A DNA stretch of 64,000 nt from Weissella diestrammenae (GCF_014397255.1 NZ_CP060724.1:1-64000), one strand, 5' to 3'; shown: positions 39,064 through 48,825, numbered from the stretch's first letter. Translations and numbers: made by a program. The notes: generated by a model from the sequence alone, not told the origin.

Positions 39064-40609
39064 TAGTTACATGCAATGTTGCAATGTTAGAAGTGTGCGA
39101 TTGCCCATTAACTTCAGTCACAACATAATACTGGCTGCCGTCAACACCAGTTAAGTCTGTCGCCTTACTGTTTTGAGTTACTGATCCTGTGACCGTTAAC
39201 GTCGAATCGTTAGACAACACCTTTGACCTATCGTTGACACTATACCACTTATACGTAACATCTGCTTCATCATCTGAAATAAGTCCAGGAGTAATTGAGA
39301 ATGTAGCTTGATCTCCTACCGCAACAGTTTGATCATCGACCTCATCAGCAATTCTAACTTCCTTTGATGCAGTAACTTGTGACCCATCACCATTGACGAA
39401 TACCACTGTAACCGTTACAGTTCCAGTAACTCCCTTTGATGTAAGAACTCCATACTGATTGATTTCAGCCAGATTTTTATCATCGACACTCCACAAAACA
39501 GTTCCATACGCATCCACAGGATCAGTAAGGTAACTCATATTTGTATTGGTGTTATACAACATCACGTCTGCGCCAGAAATTGAAATAGATTGAGCATTAG
39601 CGATAGATGATGAAACTTGAATGGTTATAATTGCACTATAACTATACCAGTCACCTATTCCAAGAAGTCCTTTTTTCCCATGAGCTCGTACTTGAAAGTC
39701 ATAAAGGCCATCTGTCAACTTCATATCTTTGACGTTTAATGTGATATCGCCCCATCGACTCTCACCTACAAATCTGAAGGTTGACTCACCATGAATGGCC
39801 ACATAAAAGCGAAAATCTAATGGATCGCGTTCATCATTATTATCTCCACGTTTCCATGGCGCATGAATATCAACTGAGCCATCCGGACGCACAACGTTCG
39901 CAGATGCAGCCGGTGCTCCATCAAAACCATTGTTTGCTCCCCAACCAAACCATCCACCTGGATTGTATTCGTCTGGTTTCTTATGGTCAGTATATCCATC
40001 GTCACTAGAATTTCTTTGTTCATTTGATTCGTTATTTGCCAGATTTTCACTTGCAGTTAACGAATCAGTCATAGATTGATTCATTGAATCCGATTCTGAA
40101 ACCGACTCACTTGTTGATTCTGATTCTGAAACCGACTCACTTGTTGATTCTGATTCTGAAACCGACTCACTTGTTGATTCTGATTCTGAAACCGACTCAC
40201 TTGTTGATTCTGATTCTGAAACCGACTCACTTATTGATTCTGATTCTGATACTGACTCACTTGTTGAATTCTCATTCGTTGCGGTGTTTGAAACTTGTCC
40301 AATTTCAAATGTGTCAGTATTTAGTGTTGTCTTTGTTGAAACGTTCTTTTCGTGTGCCGTTGTATTTTGTTCAACAGTATTGGCTGATGCGTCAATATTA
40401 TTCAGTAATGTTCCACCGGCCAAGGCACCCAGTCCTAACGTTGCAACCTTCAAAAACGAATTTTCTCCCGTAGATACTTCACGTTCTGTAAAAGGTATCC
40501 ATCCCTTCATTTTTGTAAGACAGGATGTTACGAGTTGCTTACCAGATTTATACAATTTGAAACTCTGCTTAGCTGATGTTTCAATGTATTTATTAGTATT
40601 CTTTCCCAC
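38966..40609 (-). CDS. Serine-rich repeat adhesin, N-terminal part (signal peptide, SRR1, binding region)
   Basis: The GTG at 40609 is chosen because GGAGGA lies 8 bp upstream; the TTG five codons earlier is inside that site. The long signal peptide (about 76 residues) has a KLYKSGK motif at residues 18-24, a hydrophobic core ([12 protein letters not shown]) and DASA before probable cleavage, typical of SecA2/SecY2 substrates. Residues about 115-176 are a short Ser-rich region of SESVSES repeats. Residues about 205-525 are the non-repetitive binding region, with a W/G-rich start ([11 protein letters not shown]), a bacterial Ig (BIG2-like) domain and a second Ig-like domain. The frame ends at [11 protein letters not shown]; one base fewer in the TCTTGG context at about 38990 would join it to SRR2. 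Confidence 0.88.
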   Translation of the reverse strand: MGKNTNKYIETSAKQSFKLYKSGKQLVTSCLTKMKGWIPFTEREVSTGENSFLKVATLGLGALAGGTLLNNIDASANTVEQNTTAHEKNVSTKTTLNTDTFEIGQVSNTATNENSTSESVSESESISESVSESESTSESVSESESTSESVSESESTSESVSESESTSESVSESDSMNQSMTDSLTASENLANNESNEQRNSSDDGYTDHKKPDEYNPGGWFGWGANNGFDGAPAASANVVRPDGSVDIHAPWKRGDNNDERDPLDFRFYVAIHGESTFRFVGESRWGDITLNVKDMKLTDGLYDFQVRAHGKKGLLGIGDWYSYSAIITIQVSSSIANAQSISISGADVMLYNTNTNMSYLTDPVDAYGTVLWSVDDKNLAEINQYGVLTSKGVTGTVTVTVVFVNGDGSQVTASKEVRIADEVDDQTVAVGDQATFSITPGLISDDEADVTYKWYSVNDRSKVLSNDSTLTVTGSVTQNSKATDLTGVDGSQYYVVTEVNGQSHTSNIATLHVTNDASTSESTSQSQSESQVESTSESWIIGTITD

Positions 40610-40651
40610 CGAAAGTTCCTCCAAAATGTTTTGTGAGTTATTTAATTATGA

Positions 40652-40680
40652 ATAGCACATAATATTTATTCACAAATCAA
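40652..40680 (-). promoter_or_regulatory. Candidate promoter of the adhesin operon
   Basis: TTGATT (40680-40675) and TGCTAT (40657-40652) are separated by exactly 17 bp, about 36 bp upstream of the GTG start after allowing for the start site. It is a plausible sigma-A promoter in the 285-bp divergent region. Confidence 0.5.
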
Positions 40681-40786
40681 TCCTAATGCAGCTCCTCCAA
40701 AGCTCCATTTATAGACCATACCCACATATTAAATATACTAATGTTTTTTGAATATAAACACAATAGCATTATTGTTACCCTATCAT

Positions 40787-40804
40787 TTGTAAAATAGTAT
40801 ACAA
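40787..40804. promoter_or_regulatory. Dyad between the adhesin and the MocR-type regulator (candidate operator)
   Basis: TTGTA (40787-40791) and TACAA (40800-40804) form an inverted repeat with an 8-bp centre, near a TATACA/TATAAT-like -10 for the plus-strand regulator. GntR/MocR proteins bind such AT-rich dyads in divergent promoters. Binding is inference. Confidence 0.4.
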
Positions 40805-40894
40805 TATAATTACATTTAGTATATATTTTGAACTCTCAGACGAAATATTAATACAATAATTTTAGTTTTCACACACTTATTTAAGGATACAGTT

Positions 40895-42309
40895 ATGAAT
40901 TATTTAGAACAATACGAACTCTCTTGGAAACCAAAACTCAGTGAAAATACGTCTGCAATTCTAACGCAACTGAAAATCACTTTAAAAAAAGATATCAGTG
41001 AGGGAAAATTAACTCCCGGAACTCGCCTACCATCTCAGCGAGAATTAGCTTACTATTTAGATGTTCACTACTCAACCATTGGAAAATTGTATCGTTGGGG
41101 AGTTGAGAACGGCATATTAAATACAAGTATTGGCAGTGGAACTTTCATCTCACTTTGGTCTGATGCCTCCAAAACAGTTTCCAAACGCTCAAAAAACTCA
41201 GATATCTACGATTTAGGTCTTGTTAGTTCGTTTGATGAATGTAATTCATTCGTGATTGATGCAATTTCAAAGACTTACAAGAACGTTGCTACAATGCCCA
41301 TCTCTTAAGTTACGATAATCCTCTTGGAACAGATAAACAGCGAATTGTTGGTATTAATTGGTTGAAAACACAAGGTGTTCATGCTGATGTTGACTCAATG
41401 TCAATTGTCTCTGGTGCTCAAAATGCATTAGCGATTATTCTATCAACTCTATTCAATCCTGGTGATCGCATTGTTGTCGATGACTTCACCTATGTGAACT
41501 TCATTGAACTTGCGCGCTTAAATAAAATCGAATTGGTTCCTATTAAATCAGATTCAGAGGGTATGCTCCCCGACAAGCTTCTTCTTGAACAAACAAAAAA
41601 ACAAATTTCAGGAGCTTTTTTAATGCCATCATGCAATAACCCTCTTGGATTTCAGATTAGTGAAACTCGTCGTAAAGAGCTTGCAAAAATTTTCGAGCAG
41701 TACGAAACCATTATTATTGAGGATGATATTCATTCATTTTTAACAACATATTCTCAAAAAAATGTTCTTAGTCCATTTCAACAACTACTACCAAATCAAA
41801 CAGTTTATATTGCAAGTATGTCAAAATTTATTTCTCCTGGAATCAGAATTGCATTTTTGGTATATCCCAAGAACTTCAAAAAATCAATTGAAGATGGTAT
41901 TTTTAATATCAATGTTCAAAGTTCATCATTAGATGCCGAAATCATTTCTAATATTTTGACTTCCGATATATCACAACAAATTCTAGAAAAAAAATTCACT
42001 CTCACAAAACAGGCGAATGAGATATTCGATAAATATTTCAATGTTCCACGCCCAAGTAATCTTTTTCCTTTTTATCGAATAATACCATTGAAATTTTCTC
42101 CTTCAATGCAGGAGGTCGAGAATTATTTTTATCAAAATGGTATACAAGTGATTCATTCTAATCGTTTTAGTATTAAAAAAGAAGGTTCAAACTTTATTCG
42201 AGTTTCTTTATCATCTCTAAATAGTCTCGAAGAATTAAATTGTGCTTTAAGCCTGCTGGCAAAATGTGACAAATTTTTCTCCCCCGACGTTCTCAACAAA
42301 ATTAAATAA
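40895..42309 (+). pseudogene. MocR-type (GntR plus aminotransferase) transcriptional regulator, one frameshift
   Basis: The first frame (40895-41308) has a GntR winged helix-turn-helix (LTPGTRLPSQRELAYYLDVHY at about residues 40-60, then GSGTFIS). The second (41362-42309) is the fold-type I aminotransferase-like domain: SGAQNAL, DDFTYVNF, SCNNPLGFQ, and the PLP lysine in ASMSKFISPGIRIA. MocR proteins sense PLP-linked ligands and regulate the neighbouring divergent gene. A single missing base near 41290 (ACAATGCCC; one more C gives ATMPHLLSYDNPLG) separates the frames. It diverges from the adhesin operon, so it is the obvious candidate regulator of it. Either a recent knock-out or a sequence error. 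Confidence 0.85.
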
Positions 42310-42332
42310 CATTCAGCTTTTCTATGTACAAG

Positions 42333-42376
42333 AAAACACCTATATATAGCTTATCACTATTATATAGGTGTTTTTA
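42333..42376. terminator. Bidirectional terminator between the MocR-type gene and the gtf gene
   Basis: AAAACACCTATATA (42333-42346) pairs with TATATAGGTGTTTT (42361-42374) around a 14-base loop, with T-rich sequence after it on the plus strand and after it on the minus strand too. It separates convergent genes. Confidence 0.85.
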
Positions 42377-42419
42377 TTACAAATAAGGTGACACAAATCG
42401 ACAGATTTATAAAATGTCA

Positions 42420-43715
42420 TTAAATCTTATTTAATTTTTGTAGAATTTCGCGCGCATTTTGGTACAGACTGTCGTTCAGACGATTACTACGATAATTTTC
42501 TAAAACCTCTTCTGTGAAATTATACCGTCGAATTCCATCTGGATTAAACTGATACATATCCACAAGCCATTGATCGAGCCCAACTTCTGATCCATTAATG
42601 TTCTTGATCTCTTCCTTATATGAAGAAACTTCGCGAACACTAAGAACAGATTCAAATACTGATTGTTTGAATTGCATGCCCGATCGAATTAAAGAACCAA
42701 TTTTTTTCAGACTTTCAATTTTACTCTGGTAATCTTCTATTGAGATGCCATTGATCAATTCTTGAAGTTGACTCAAATCGTCTATAACCCATCCAATATT
42801 GTTTTCAACTACATACTGTGCTAATGACATTTTAGACCAAGTAATAATTGGTAATTCTGCTGCAAGATACATTGAAAACTTATGTGGCGTGTTCAATTGT
42901 TCATACAAACCCTTACCCCCTCTTACATGTGGGTAGCTCAAAGAATCCCAAACCAGGCCGAAGGAACCATCTAACATTGTAATGAGTGCATCCGGATCGA
43001 ACTTTCCTTTATACTCAGAATTTTTATGTTCGGCAAGAAATACACTAACTCCATATTCACCACTTGATGCTCCATAAATATTGAATGAAATTTCAGGTGC
43101 GCCTTCCAAAAGTTCATCAATATATCTTGCCTTCTCAAAACTTCCCGCGAAGACAACAACATTGCTTTTTTTTCTAGTCTCTGGAATCATTGGCGTTTTA
43201 AATCCATGTGGTCCTGAAACAATGATCGGTTTCTGAAAATTTATATCTCGACGAATTCGACTTGCCATAGCTTCAGTAGGAGCAATCAATGCATCATAAT
43301 TTTGCAACCCTTTGATTGCCGTATGATAATGAAAAGGTACGTTGACTTCCCCATTCTCAGAATCCTCAAAATTACCCCGAAATAATTCAAGATCGTGAAT
43401 ATATCCTACCACCTTGGCTCCAAATATATGTGCTTTTCTAAAAAAATATTCAACATGTTTTGGTGAATTCGTACCATTAGGAAATAACTGAATGATAACA
43501 TCTCCAACTTTTACACCTCCCAATAGTCCATCCATTCGCCCGTTCAAAACATTATCTGGTTCATCATCCCAGCGATATGCAAATTCATTTAATTCTTTCG
43601 CTCCAATTTCGCTTAAAAAATCATACGCGTCTTGCCTTGCCTTGCCAGCAGCACCGTTTAAGCGAAATGGCACATTTCGACTCGCTGTTCCAACTTTCAT
43701 ATACCAAATTGTCAT
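42420..43715 (-). CDS. Gtf3-like glycosyltransferase outside the main operon
   Basis: The 431-residue protein shows the same GT-B family as Gtf3 (galactofuranosyltransferase-like): IIQLFPNGTNSPKHVEYFF, GYIHDLELFRG near residue 110, VVFAGSFEKARYID near residue 192 and GGKGLYEQLNTPHKFSMYLAAELPIITW near residue 275. There is an additional C-terminal helical part of about 60 residues. It could add a later sugar to the adhesin glycan, or act on an unrelated surface glycan. GAGGGAATAAAAT precedes the ATG. It lies 110 bp past the MocR-type gene, with a terminator between. Confidence 0.82.
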   Translation of the reverse strand: MTIWYMKVGTASRNVPFRLNGAAGKARQDAYDFLSEIGAKELNEFAYRWDDEPDNVLNGRMDGLLGGVKVGDVIIQLFPNGTNSPKHVEYFFRKAHIFGAKVVGYIHDLELFRGNFEDSENGEVNVPFHYHTAIKGLQNYDALIAPTEAMASRIRRDINFQKPIIVSGPHGFKTPMIPETRKKSNVVVFAGSFEKARYIDELLEGAPEISFNIYGASSGEYGVSVFLAEHKNSEYKGKFDPDALITMLDGSFGLVWDSLSYPHVRGGKGLYEQLNTPHKFSMYLAAELPIITWSKMSLAQYVVENNIGWVIDDLSQLQELINGISIEDYQSKIESLKKIGSLIRSGMQFKQSVFESVLSVREVSSYKEEIKNINGSEVGLDQWLVDMYQFNPDGIRRYNFTEEVLENYRSNRLNDSLYQNAREILQKLNKI

Positions 43716-43798
43716 ATTTTATTCCCTCATATATATTCCATCATGTCCGATAATTATTGATTTATCCATTCTATCAATATTTGTCCCAAATTATTCGA

Positions 43799-44425
43799 CT
43801 ACTCAGTTGAATAAAAATATACCGGTCTTTTATTAAGCGATTGGGTCTGTCGGTGATTATTTGGGAACAATTGATGAATCGCTTGTTTGTCTTGATTTGA
43901 TATCACAACTGGTGTTGATAACACAACAGTTTGAATATCTCGCATCAACGGAGGTGTTGTCAGTGTACCAACATATTCGAAATAATCAAAATTTTTAGGT
44001 AAAAAAATTCCCAAATTTAATATCTTTGTATTTTTGCAAATAACGTCTGATATATCATGTTTTTGAAATTTACTGGTAGCTTCTAAAAAAATGGCAAATA
44101 CCAAAGTGTCTTCCTCACATCGGAAAACAAAATGCACCTCAGCTGAAAAGAATTCACTATCAATACAATGTTCACTTCCATCATGAAAATGAAATCTTAC
44201 TAGGTTATAAGTTTTATCTTTATATAATAGTTTTCCGTCAGCAAAATATTGTCTTCCAATTTCCCATTCTTCAAATGCGAATGCCTGTTCAGTCGGAAAT
44301 GTTAATGAAATTTGGCTTTTCGATAATTTTTGAATAACGTTATCGACCTTTGATAATGCAATCGGTGACTGCCAATCAGTATCCGCATACCAATCATCCT
44401 GTTTTTCGTAATTAATATGACGCAT
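43799..44425 (-). CDS. Alpha-class carbonic anhydrase, no signal peptide
   Basis: The ATG at 44425 (MRHINYEK) follows AAAGGAAAT at good spacing; the ATG six codons earlier does not. The 208-residue enzyme shows the alpha-class signatures WQSPIAL, FHFHDGSEH (the first two zinc histidines plus the conserved E and H), AEVHFVF (the third zinc histidine) and YVGTLTTPPL (gatekeeper threonine). It interconverts CO2 and bicarbonate. Most bacterial alpha enzymes are secreted, but here no signal peptide is seen, so it should act in the cytoplasm, probably supplying bicarbonate. It is separated from lepA by a 200-bp divergent promoter region. Confidence 0.93.
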   Translation of the reverse strand: MRHINYEKQDDWYADTDWQSPIALSKVDNVIQKLSKSQISLTFPTEQAFAFEEWEIGRQYFADGKLLYKDKTYNLVRFHFHDGSEHCIDSEFFSAEVHFVFRCEEDTLVFAIFLEATSKFQKHDISDVICKNTKILNLGIFLPKNFDYFEYVGTLTTPPLMRDIQTVVLSTPVVISNQDKQAIHQLFPNNHRQTQSLNKRPVYFYSTE

Positions 44426-44598
44426 TCGATTTCCTTTCAACATTGCTCAAATCGCAACTTTTTTTATGCAAATAATTATTCAAAGAAAATTCGACAAATA
44501 ATTACATTCATATTATCAGATTATTAATAAAAAATAAATATTTCACGCAATATTCTTATTAAATTTAATAGTCACTAATGTTTGTTATTATCACATCA

Positions 44599-44607
44599 TG
44601 GTATGCT
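44599..44607 (+). promoter_or_regulatory. Extended -10 promoter of the lepA paralogue
   Basis: TGG directly precedes TATGCT (44602-44607), giving an extended -10 about 35 bp before the ATG at 44642. This rules out the upstream in-frame start at 44582. Confidence 0.5.
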
Positions 44608-44641
44608 AGAATTATTATTTCACACAAACGGGGTATTTATT

Positions 44642-46422
44642 ATGAATGAGATTTCAACACAGTATATTCGCAATTTTGCAATAATCGCCCACATTGATCA
44701 CGGAAAATCAACACTGGCTGATCGTATTATGGAGATGACTAGCACTGTGAGTAATCGTGAAAGTTCGGCTCAACAGCTTGATGACTTAGCAGTAGAAAAA
44801 GCCCATGGTGTCACCATCAAATCACGCGCTGTTCGAAATTATTATAAAGATGATAAAGACCAAGAATATCAATATAACCTTATTGATACACCTGGCCATG
44901 TCGATTTCAACTATGAAGTCTCACGCTCACTATCAGCTACTGATGGTGTGTTACTCGTGGTCGATGCAACTAAAGGGGTTCAGGCCCAAACTGTTGCTAA
45001 TTTTCGACTCGCTAAAGAAGCAAATCTAACTATCATCCCCATTATTAATAAAATTGATAATCAGATGGCTGATGTTGAAAAAACATCTGAAGAAATTTTA
45101 GCTTTAGATTCGAATTTTGAGGCATCTGAGATTCTGAAAATTTCAGCAAAAAGTGGGCTTGGCGTTGATGATGTATTACTCGCCATCCGTGATCGTATAC
45201 CAGCCCCAATTGGTGACCCAAATGCATCACTAAAAGCCCTTGTCTTTGATTCAAAATTCGATCCATACAAAGGTGTAATCGTTCAAGTTCGAATTTTCGA
45301 CGGTACACTTAACGCCCAATCCGAGCTTTTATTTATGGCCAACCAAGTGACAACTACGAATAAAGAAATTGGTATCTTCACGCCCCAAATGACTAACTTA
45401 AAAGCACTCTCAGCTGGTGATGTAGGTTATATCGTGACTGGGATTAAAGATGCGAATACGGTTCGAATTGGCGATACTGTTACTTTGGCTAAGGTGCCGA
45501 TTCAAGACACATTGCCTGGTTATCAACAAGTGGAACCAATGGTATATGCTGGTCTATTTCCAAAGAATACAGAATACAAAGATCTTAAAAATGCAATTGA
45601 AAAGCTGGCTTTAAACGATGCCGCTTTTCAATATGAACCTGAGCAATCCGAAGCCCTTGGTATGGGCTTTCGTGGTGGATTCCTAGGCATTTTTCACCTA
45701 CAGATCATCCGTGAACGCTTATTGGAAGAATTTGCTTTAGAAGTACTCACAACGATGCCAAACTCAACTTTTCGTATTTCACTCAAAAATCATGCCAACC
45801 CAATTTATGTTGAAAATCCCATTCGATTTCCATACTGGGCTGATATTGAACGAGTCGAGGAACCATTCGTTCATGCGAAAATGACATTGCCCAATGACAT
45901 GTTAAACGATATTATGCGGCTGGCAGAAGGTCGTCGAGGTACTTTAGAAGATTTGGATACCCTTGGTTCAATGCTCGTTGTCACATACCGGATGCCAATT
46001 TCAGAAATTGCCTATGATTTTTTCAATGAACTTAAATCAGCCTCACACGGCTTTGCTACCCTATCAACAGAGATAGCCGGTTATGATGACTCTGACCTCG
46101 TGAAAATGGAAATTGCCATTGATTACGGCAATGTCGATGCTTTAACTATGATCATTCATCGACATAAAGTCGACCGCATTGCGCAAGATACAGTGAATAA
46201 ATTACGTGATCTTGTACCACGGAAATTACAAGCGATGCCGGTTCAGGCGATTGTTGAAGGCCGTGTCGTTGCACGTGAAAATATCCCCCCCTCCGAAAAG
46301 TCGCTGCCAAAGGCACCACCGTTTCAAAAAAGCAACAACAATTACGCCGATCAGGACAGGCGAAATCAAATATTGAGTTGCCTCAGGCCGTGTTCGACGC
46401 AATTTTGGATATGAATAACTAA
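44642..46422 (+). pseudogene. lepA: Elongation factor 4 (LepA) paralogue, frameshifted near the 3' end
   Basis: The start MNEISTQYIRNFAIIAHIDHGKST carries the LepA P-loop; G3 is DTPGHVDF, G4 NKID, and the LepA-specific GFRGGFLGIFHLQIIRERL is near residue 355. LepA back-translocates stalled ribosomes. The frame reaches RENIPPSEK and then runs in the wrong frame to 46414. Removing the shift at a seven-C run (46285-46291; e.g. one extra base there) restores LRKVAAKG...LPQAVFDAILDMNN with a stop at 46420-46422, the expected LepA tail. The switch-I region (VEKAHGVTIK) differs from the usual ERERGITIK, so this may be the second, divergent copy known from lactobacilli (lepA2). Confidence 0.85.
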
Positions 46423-46424
46423 AT

Positions 46425-46495
46425 AAAACACCATTAACACTGGATGCAGACTACCTCTTGTTTGAGATTTTCTACCACGTTAATGGTGTTTTTAT
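46425..46495. terminator. Bidirectional terminator between lepA and fba
   Basis: AAACACCATTAAC (46426-46438) pairs with GTTAATGGTGTTT (46479-46491) over a 40-base loop with further internal pairing. T tracts occur on both strands, ending the two convergent genes. Confidence 0.85.
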
Positions 46496-46504
46496 ATATT
46501 TTTA

Positions 46505-47386
46505 TTATGCTTGATGTCCTGAACCAAATACTTTGATGCGTTCATCTAGAGCAGATTCAATCGCTGCTACGCCCGGTGCAAGGAATTTACGTGGGTCATA
46601 ATTTTTACCAATTAAGTCTTGATCAGATAAGACATAATCCCTAATCGCTTGATGAAAGGCTAATTGCGCCTCTGTATTCACATTAACCTTAGCGACACCA
46701 AGTTTAATCGCTGCATTAATATGATCATCAGGGATTCCCGAACCACCGTGAAGTACAATCGGCATCTCATGACCTGCGACTTCGTTGGCAGCAACTGCAA
46801 TGTCTTTAAGATGCTCAAGGTTAAGTCCTTGCCAGTTATCAGGGTAAGCACCGTGAATATTACCAATGCCAGCCGCTAAAAAGTCAATACCAGTCGCAAC
46901 CATTGCACGAACGTCTTCAATTGGTGCAATTTCTCCAGCACCAATGACGCCATCTTCTTCACCACCAATTGAACCCACTTCTGCTTCAACTGATACACCT
47001 TTTTCATGGGCTAGCGCTACAATTTCACGTGTTTTTGTTAAATTCTCTTCGACCGGTAAATCTGACCCATCAAACATCACTGATGTGAAACCGGCCTCAA
47101 TTGCGGCTTTTGCCCCCTCAAAAGTACCATGGTCTAAATGAATTGCAATCGGTACCGTAATTGACATTGCATCGTGTAAATTACGGATCAAATTGGCGAC
47201 AACTTTAAAACCACCCATATACTTAACTGCACCCATGGATACAGCAACCAGCGTTGGTGCCTGTTCAGCCTGGGCAGTCCGTAAAATAGCTTGTGTCCAC
47301 TCCAAATTATTCGTATTAAATGCCCCAATTGCGTACTGTTTTTGACGCGCATTTTGAATCATTTTTGTTCCTGCTTCAATTGTCAT
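46505..47386 (-). CDS. fba: Class II fructose-bisphosphate aldolase
   Basis: This 293-residue zinc aldolase splits fructose-1,6-bisphosphate into triose phosphates. Family motifs are GAFNTNNLEW, the catalytic aspartate with zinc-ligand histidine in AIHLDHG near residue 82, the EAEVGSIGG loop, AAGIGNIHG and VLHGGSGIPDD. It follows a nucleotidase gene with only 13 bp between them, so they are probably co-transcribed. If the host is obligately heterofermentative, as many relatives are, a full aldolase is noteworthy; the host physiology is not shown here. Confidence 0.95.
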   Translation of the reverse strand: MTIEAGTKMIQNARQKQYAIGAFNTNNLEWTQAILRTAQAEQAPTLVAVSMGAVKYMGGFKVVANLIRNLHDAMSITVPIAIHLDHGTFEGAKAAIEAGFTSVMFDGSDLPVEENLTKTREIVALAHEKGVSVEAEVGSIGGEEDGVIGAGEIAPIEDVRAMVATGIDFLAAGIGNIHGAYPDNWQGLNLEHLKDIAVAANEVAGHEMPIVLHGGSGIPDDHINAAIKLGVAKVNVNTEAQLAFHQAIRDYVLSDQDLIGKNYDPRKFLAPGVAAIESALDERIKVFGSGHQA

Positions 47387-47399
47387 TATCTTCTCCTTG

Positions 47400-48029
47400 T
47401 TACTTTAATTTTGGTTTATCTTCCCATGTCGATGTTTCAAACATGTCAACTGGCCCGTGTAAATCTAACTGAAAAGATGCGTTCGCTTTTTCTAATGCCT
47501 CTCGCTCCGACATTTTTTCCTGTTCAAAAATTTTTGCGGTGGCTAGTAATAATGAAACTAATTGACCCTCCGCCTGCCATGTCATTTTTTCATCATGTGC
47601 ATATTGAATCCAAGCAGTGCCACTATTCATATCATCCCATTCAGCAGCACCATGATAAGGCCGATCATCAATTAAGATGCCGCCATTTGCACGAGCAACA
47701 CCTTTTTGATGGGTCATCACAACACGTTTATAAAATGGACTGTGTTCATCATTTCCAAAATATTCGGTCAACCAGTCAATTTTGTCCGTCCATGCACTTG
47801 GATTTTCCCATGGTGCAGTCGATAAAATATACATTTCAAAAACCTGCGATAGTTGATTAACTCCTTGAACTGCACCTTCAATTGGTACTAAATGTTTAAA
47901 AATCCCTGGAATTTGATCTGGTTTTTTTACACCATAATCTGCGATCCGATCAACTACCCGATTCAAAACGGGTAACGTATCAACAAGCATATTATCCATA
48001 TCTAAAAATAGTTTAGGTTTATTTCCCAT
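47400..48029 (-). CDS. 5' nucleotidase, NT5C-type HAD phosphatase
   Basis: The ATG at 48029 follows AAGGAGGAAAA. The 209-residue product is a HAD phosphatase: motif I DMDNMLVDTL at residues about 9-18 (DxDxxxxDT), motif II in ILSTAPW, the HAD lysine before ILIDDRPYHG (motif IV DD). It matches the 5'(3')-deoxyribonucleotidase family PF06941, which dephosphorylates nucleoside monophosphates. Substrate range is not known for this one. It is upstream of fba with a 13-bp gap. Confidence 0.8.
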   Translation of the reverse strand: MGNKPKLFLDMDNMLVDTLPVLNRVVDRIADYGVKKPDQIPGIFKHLVPIEGAVQGVNQLSQVFEMYILSTAPWENPSAWTDKIDWLTEYFGNDEHSPFYKRVVMTHQKGVARANGGILIDDRPYHGAAEWDDMNSGTAWIQYAHDEKMTWQAEGQLVSLLLATAKIFEQEKMSEREALEKANASFQLDLHGPVDMFETSTWEDKPKLK

Positions 48030-48214
48030 TTTTCCTCCTTGAGACGTCATCAACTTCAAACAACGTTATTGATATTATACAATCATCATCCAATTAAATT
48101 ATTATTTAGGTCGGACGTTATCATTACTTTAAACTATTAGAAAAACGCTTACCATTACTGTCAATTCAACCCGAATGTTGATTTTAATCACATTGAAATC
48201 TAATTATTAAAACA

Positions 48215-48247
48215 TAAAAAAAACAAACCTACGTTAATAGGTTTGTT
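48215..48247 (-). terminator. Intrinsic terminator after rpsN
   Basis: AACAAACCT (48247-48239) pairs perfectly with AGGTTTGTT (48230-48222) around an 8-base loop, followed by a T run on the minus strand. Confidence 0.88.
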
Positions 48248-48272
48248 CTCATACTTAATGATAAACAATTGT

Positions 48273-48542
48273 TTACCAAGAAGCTTTTTTAACACCAGGA
48301 ATCAATCCCTTGTGTGCCAATTGACGGAAGTTCAAACGTGACATACCAAACTCACGCATGTAAGCGTGTGGACGTCCATCAAGTTGATCACGATTGTGCA
48401 TACGTACAGGTGATGCATTACGAGGAAGTTTTGAAAGACCTACGTAGTCTCCTGCTTCCTTTAATGCGGCACGCTTTGCAGCATACTTAGCAACTGTTGC
48501 TTCAATTTTCTTAGCCTTAGCGATCTTTGACTTCTTAGCCAT
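48273..48542 (-). CDS. rpsN: 30S ribosomal protein S14, zinc-independent form
   Basis: The 89-residue protein is the long S14 type without any cysteine, lacking the CxxC zinc ribbon of the short form, but with the conserved [23 protein letters not shown] and [17 protein letters not shown] parts. It starts just after the rpmG stop and shares its transcript. The pairing of cysteine-free L33 and S14 is typical of zinc-sparing paralogues induced in zinc limitation, although in some lactobacilli the long S14 may be the only copy. Confidence 0.97.
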   Translation of the reverse strand: MAKKSKIAKAKKIEATVAKYAAKRAALKEAGDYVGLSKLPRNASPVRMHNRDQLDGRPHAYMREFGMSRLNFRQLAHKGLIPGVKKASW

Positions 48543-48544
48543 GG

Positions 48545-48694
48545 TTACTTAACCTCCTTGAATGTTGTAACTTTGCGCAACTTTGGAGAATATTTCTTTA
48601 ACTCCAAACGGTCAGGCGTGTTACGACGATTCTTAGAAGTTAGGTAGATACGCTCACCTGTTTCGGCGGCTTCTAACAAAATGTTAATGCGCAT
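48545..48694 (-). CDS. rpmG: 50S ribosomal protein L33, zinc-independent form
   Basis: AAGGAGTATGTTA before the ATG at 48694 sets the start, giving 49 residues beginning [21 protein letters not shown]. It is a full-length L33 ([21 protein letters not shown]) in which both zinc-binding cysteine pairs are replaced, so it does not need zinc. It heads a two-gene unit with rpsN. Upstream are a good promoter, a dyad overlapping the -35, and leader hairpins, suggesting regulation. Confidence 0.95.
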   Translation of the reverse strand: MRINILLEAAETGERIYLTSKNRRNTPDRLELKKYSPKLRKVTTFKEVK

Positions 48695-48723
48695 TAACAT
48701 ACTCCTTGAATTAATGAGAATTT

Positions 48724-48780
48724 GGGTGGCTGCCACCACCCACTAATGTAAACGACAGATTTAGCTGCATGGGCTAAATC
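48724..48780 (-). promoter_or_regulatory. Two leader hairpins upstream of rpmG
   Basis: GATTTAGC/GCTAAATC (48780-48773 with 48765-48758) and GGGTGG/CCACCC (48741-48736 with 48729-48724) are perfect stems in the rpmG 5' UTR. They could bind a ribosomal protein or protect the RNA; no T tract follows, so they are not terminators. Confidence 0.45.
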
Positions 48781-48825
48781 CCAAGCTTGCGTCGTGTCAC
48801 AATAGCTAGTAAATTACAAATACTA

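Noticed and set aside
44642-46422. Considered as TypA/BipA or a tetracycline-protection GTPase
   Set aside because: The GFRGGFLGIFHLQIIRERL segment and the restored C-terminal tail are specific to LepA.
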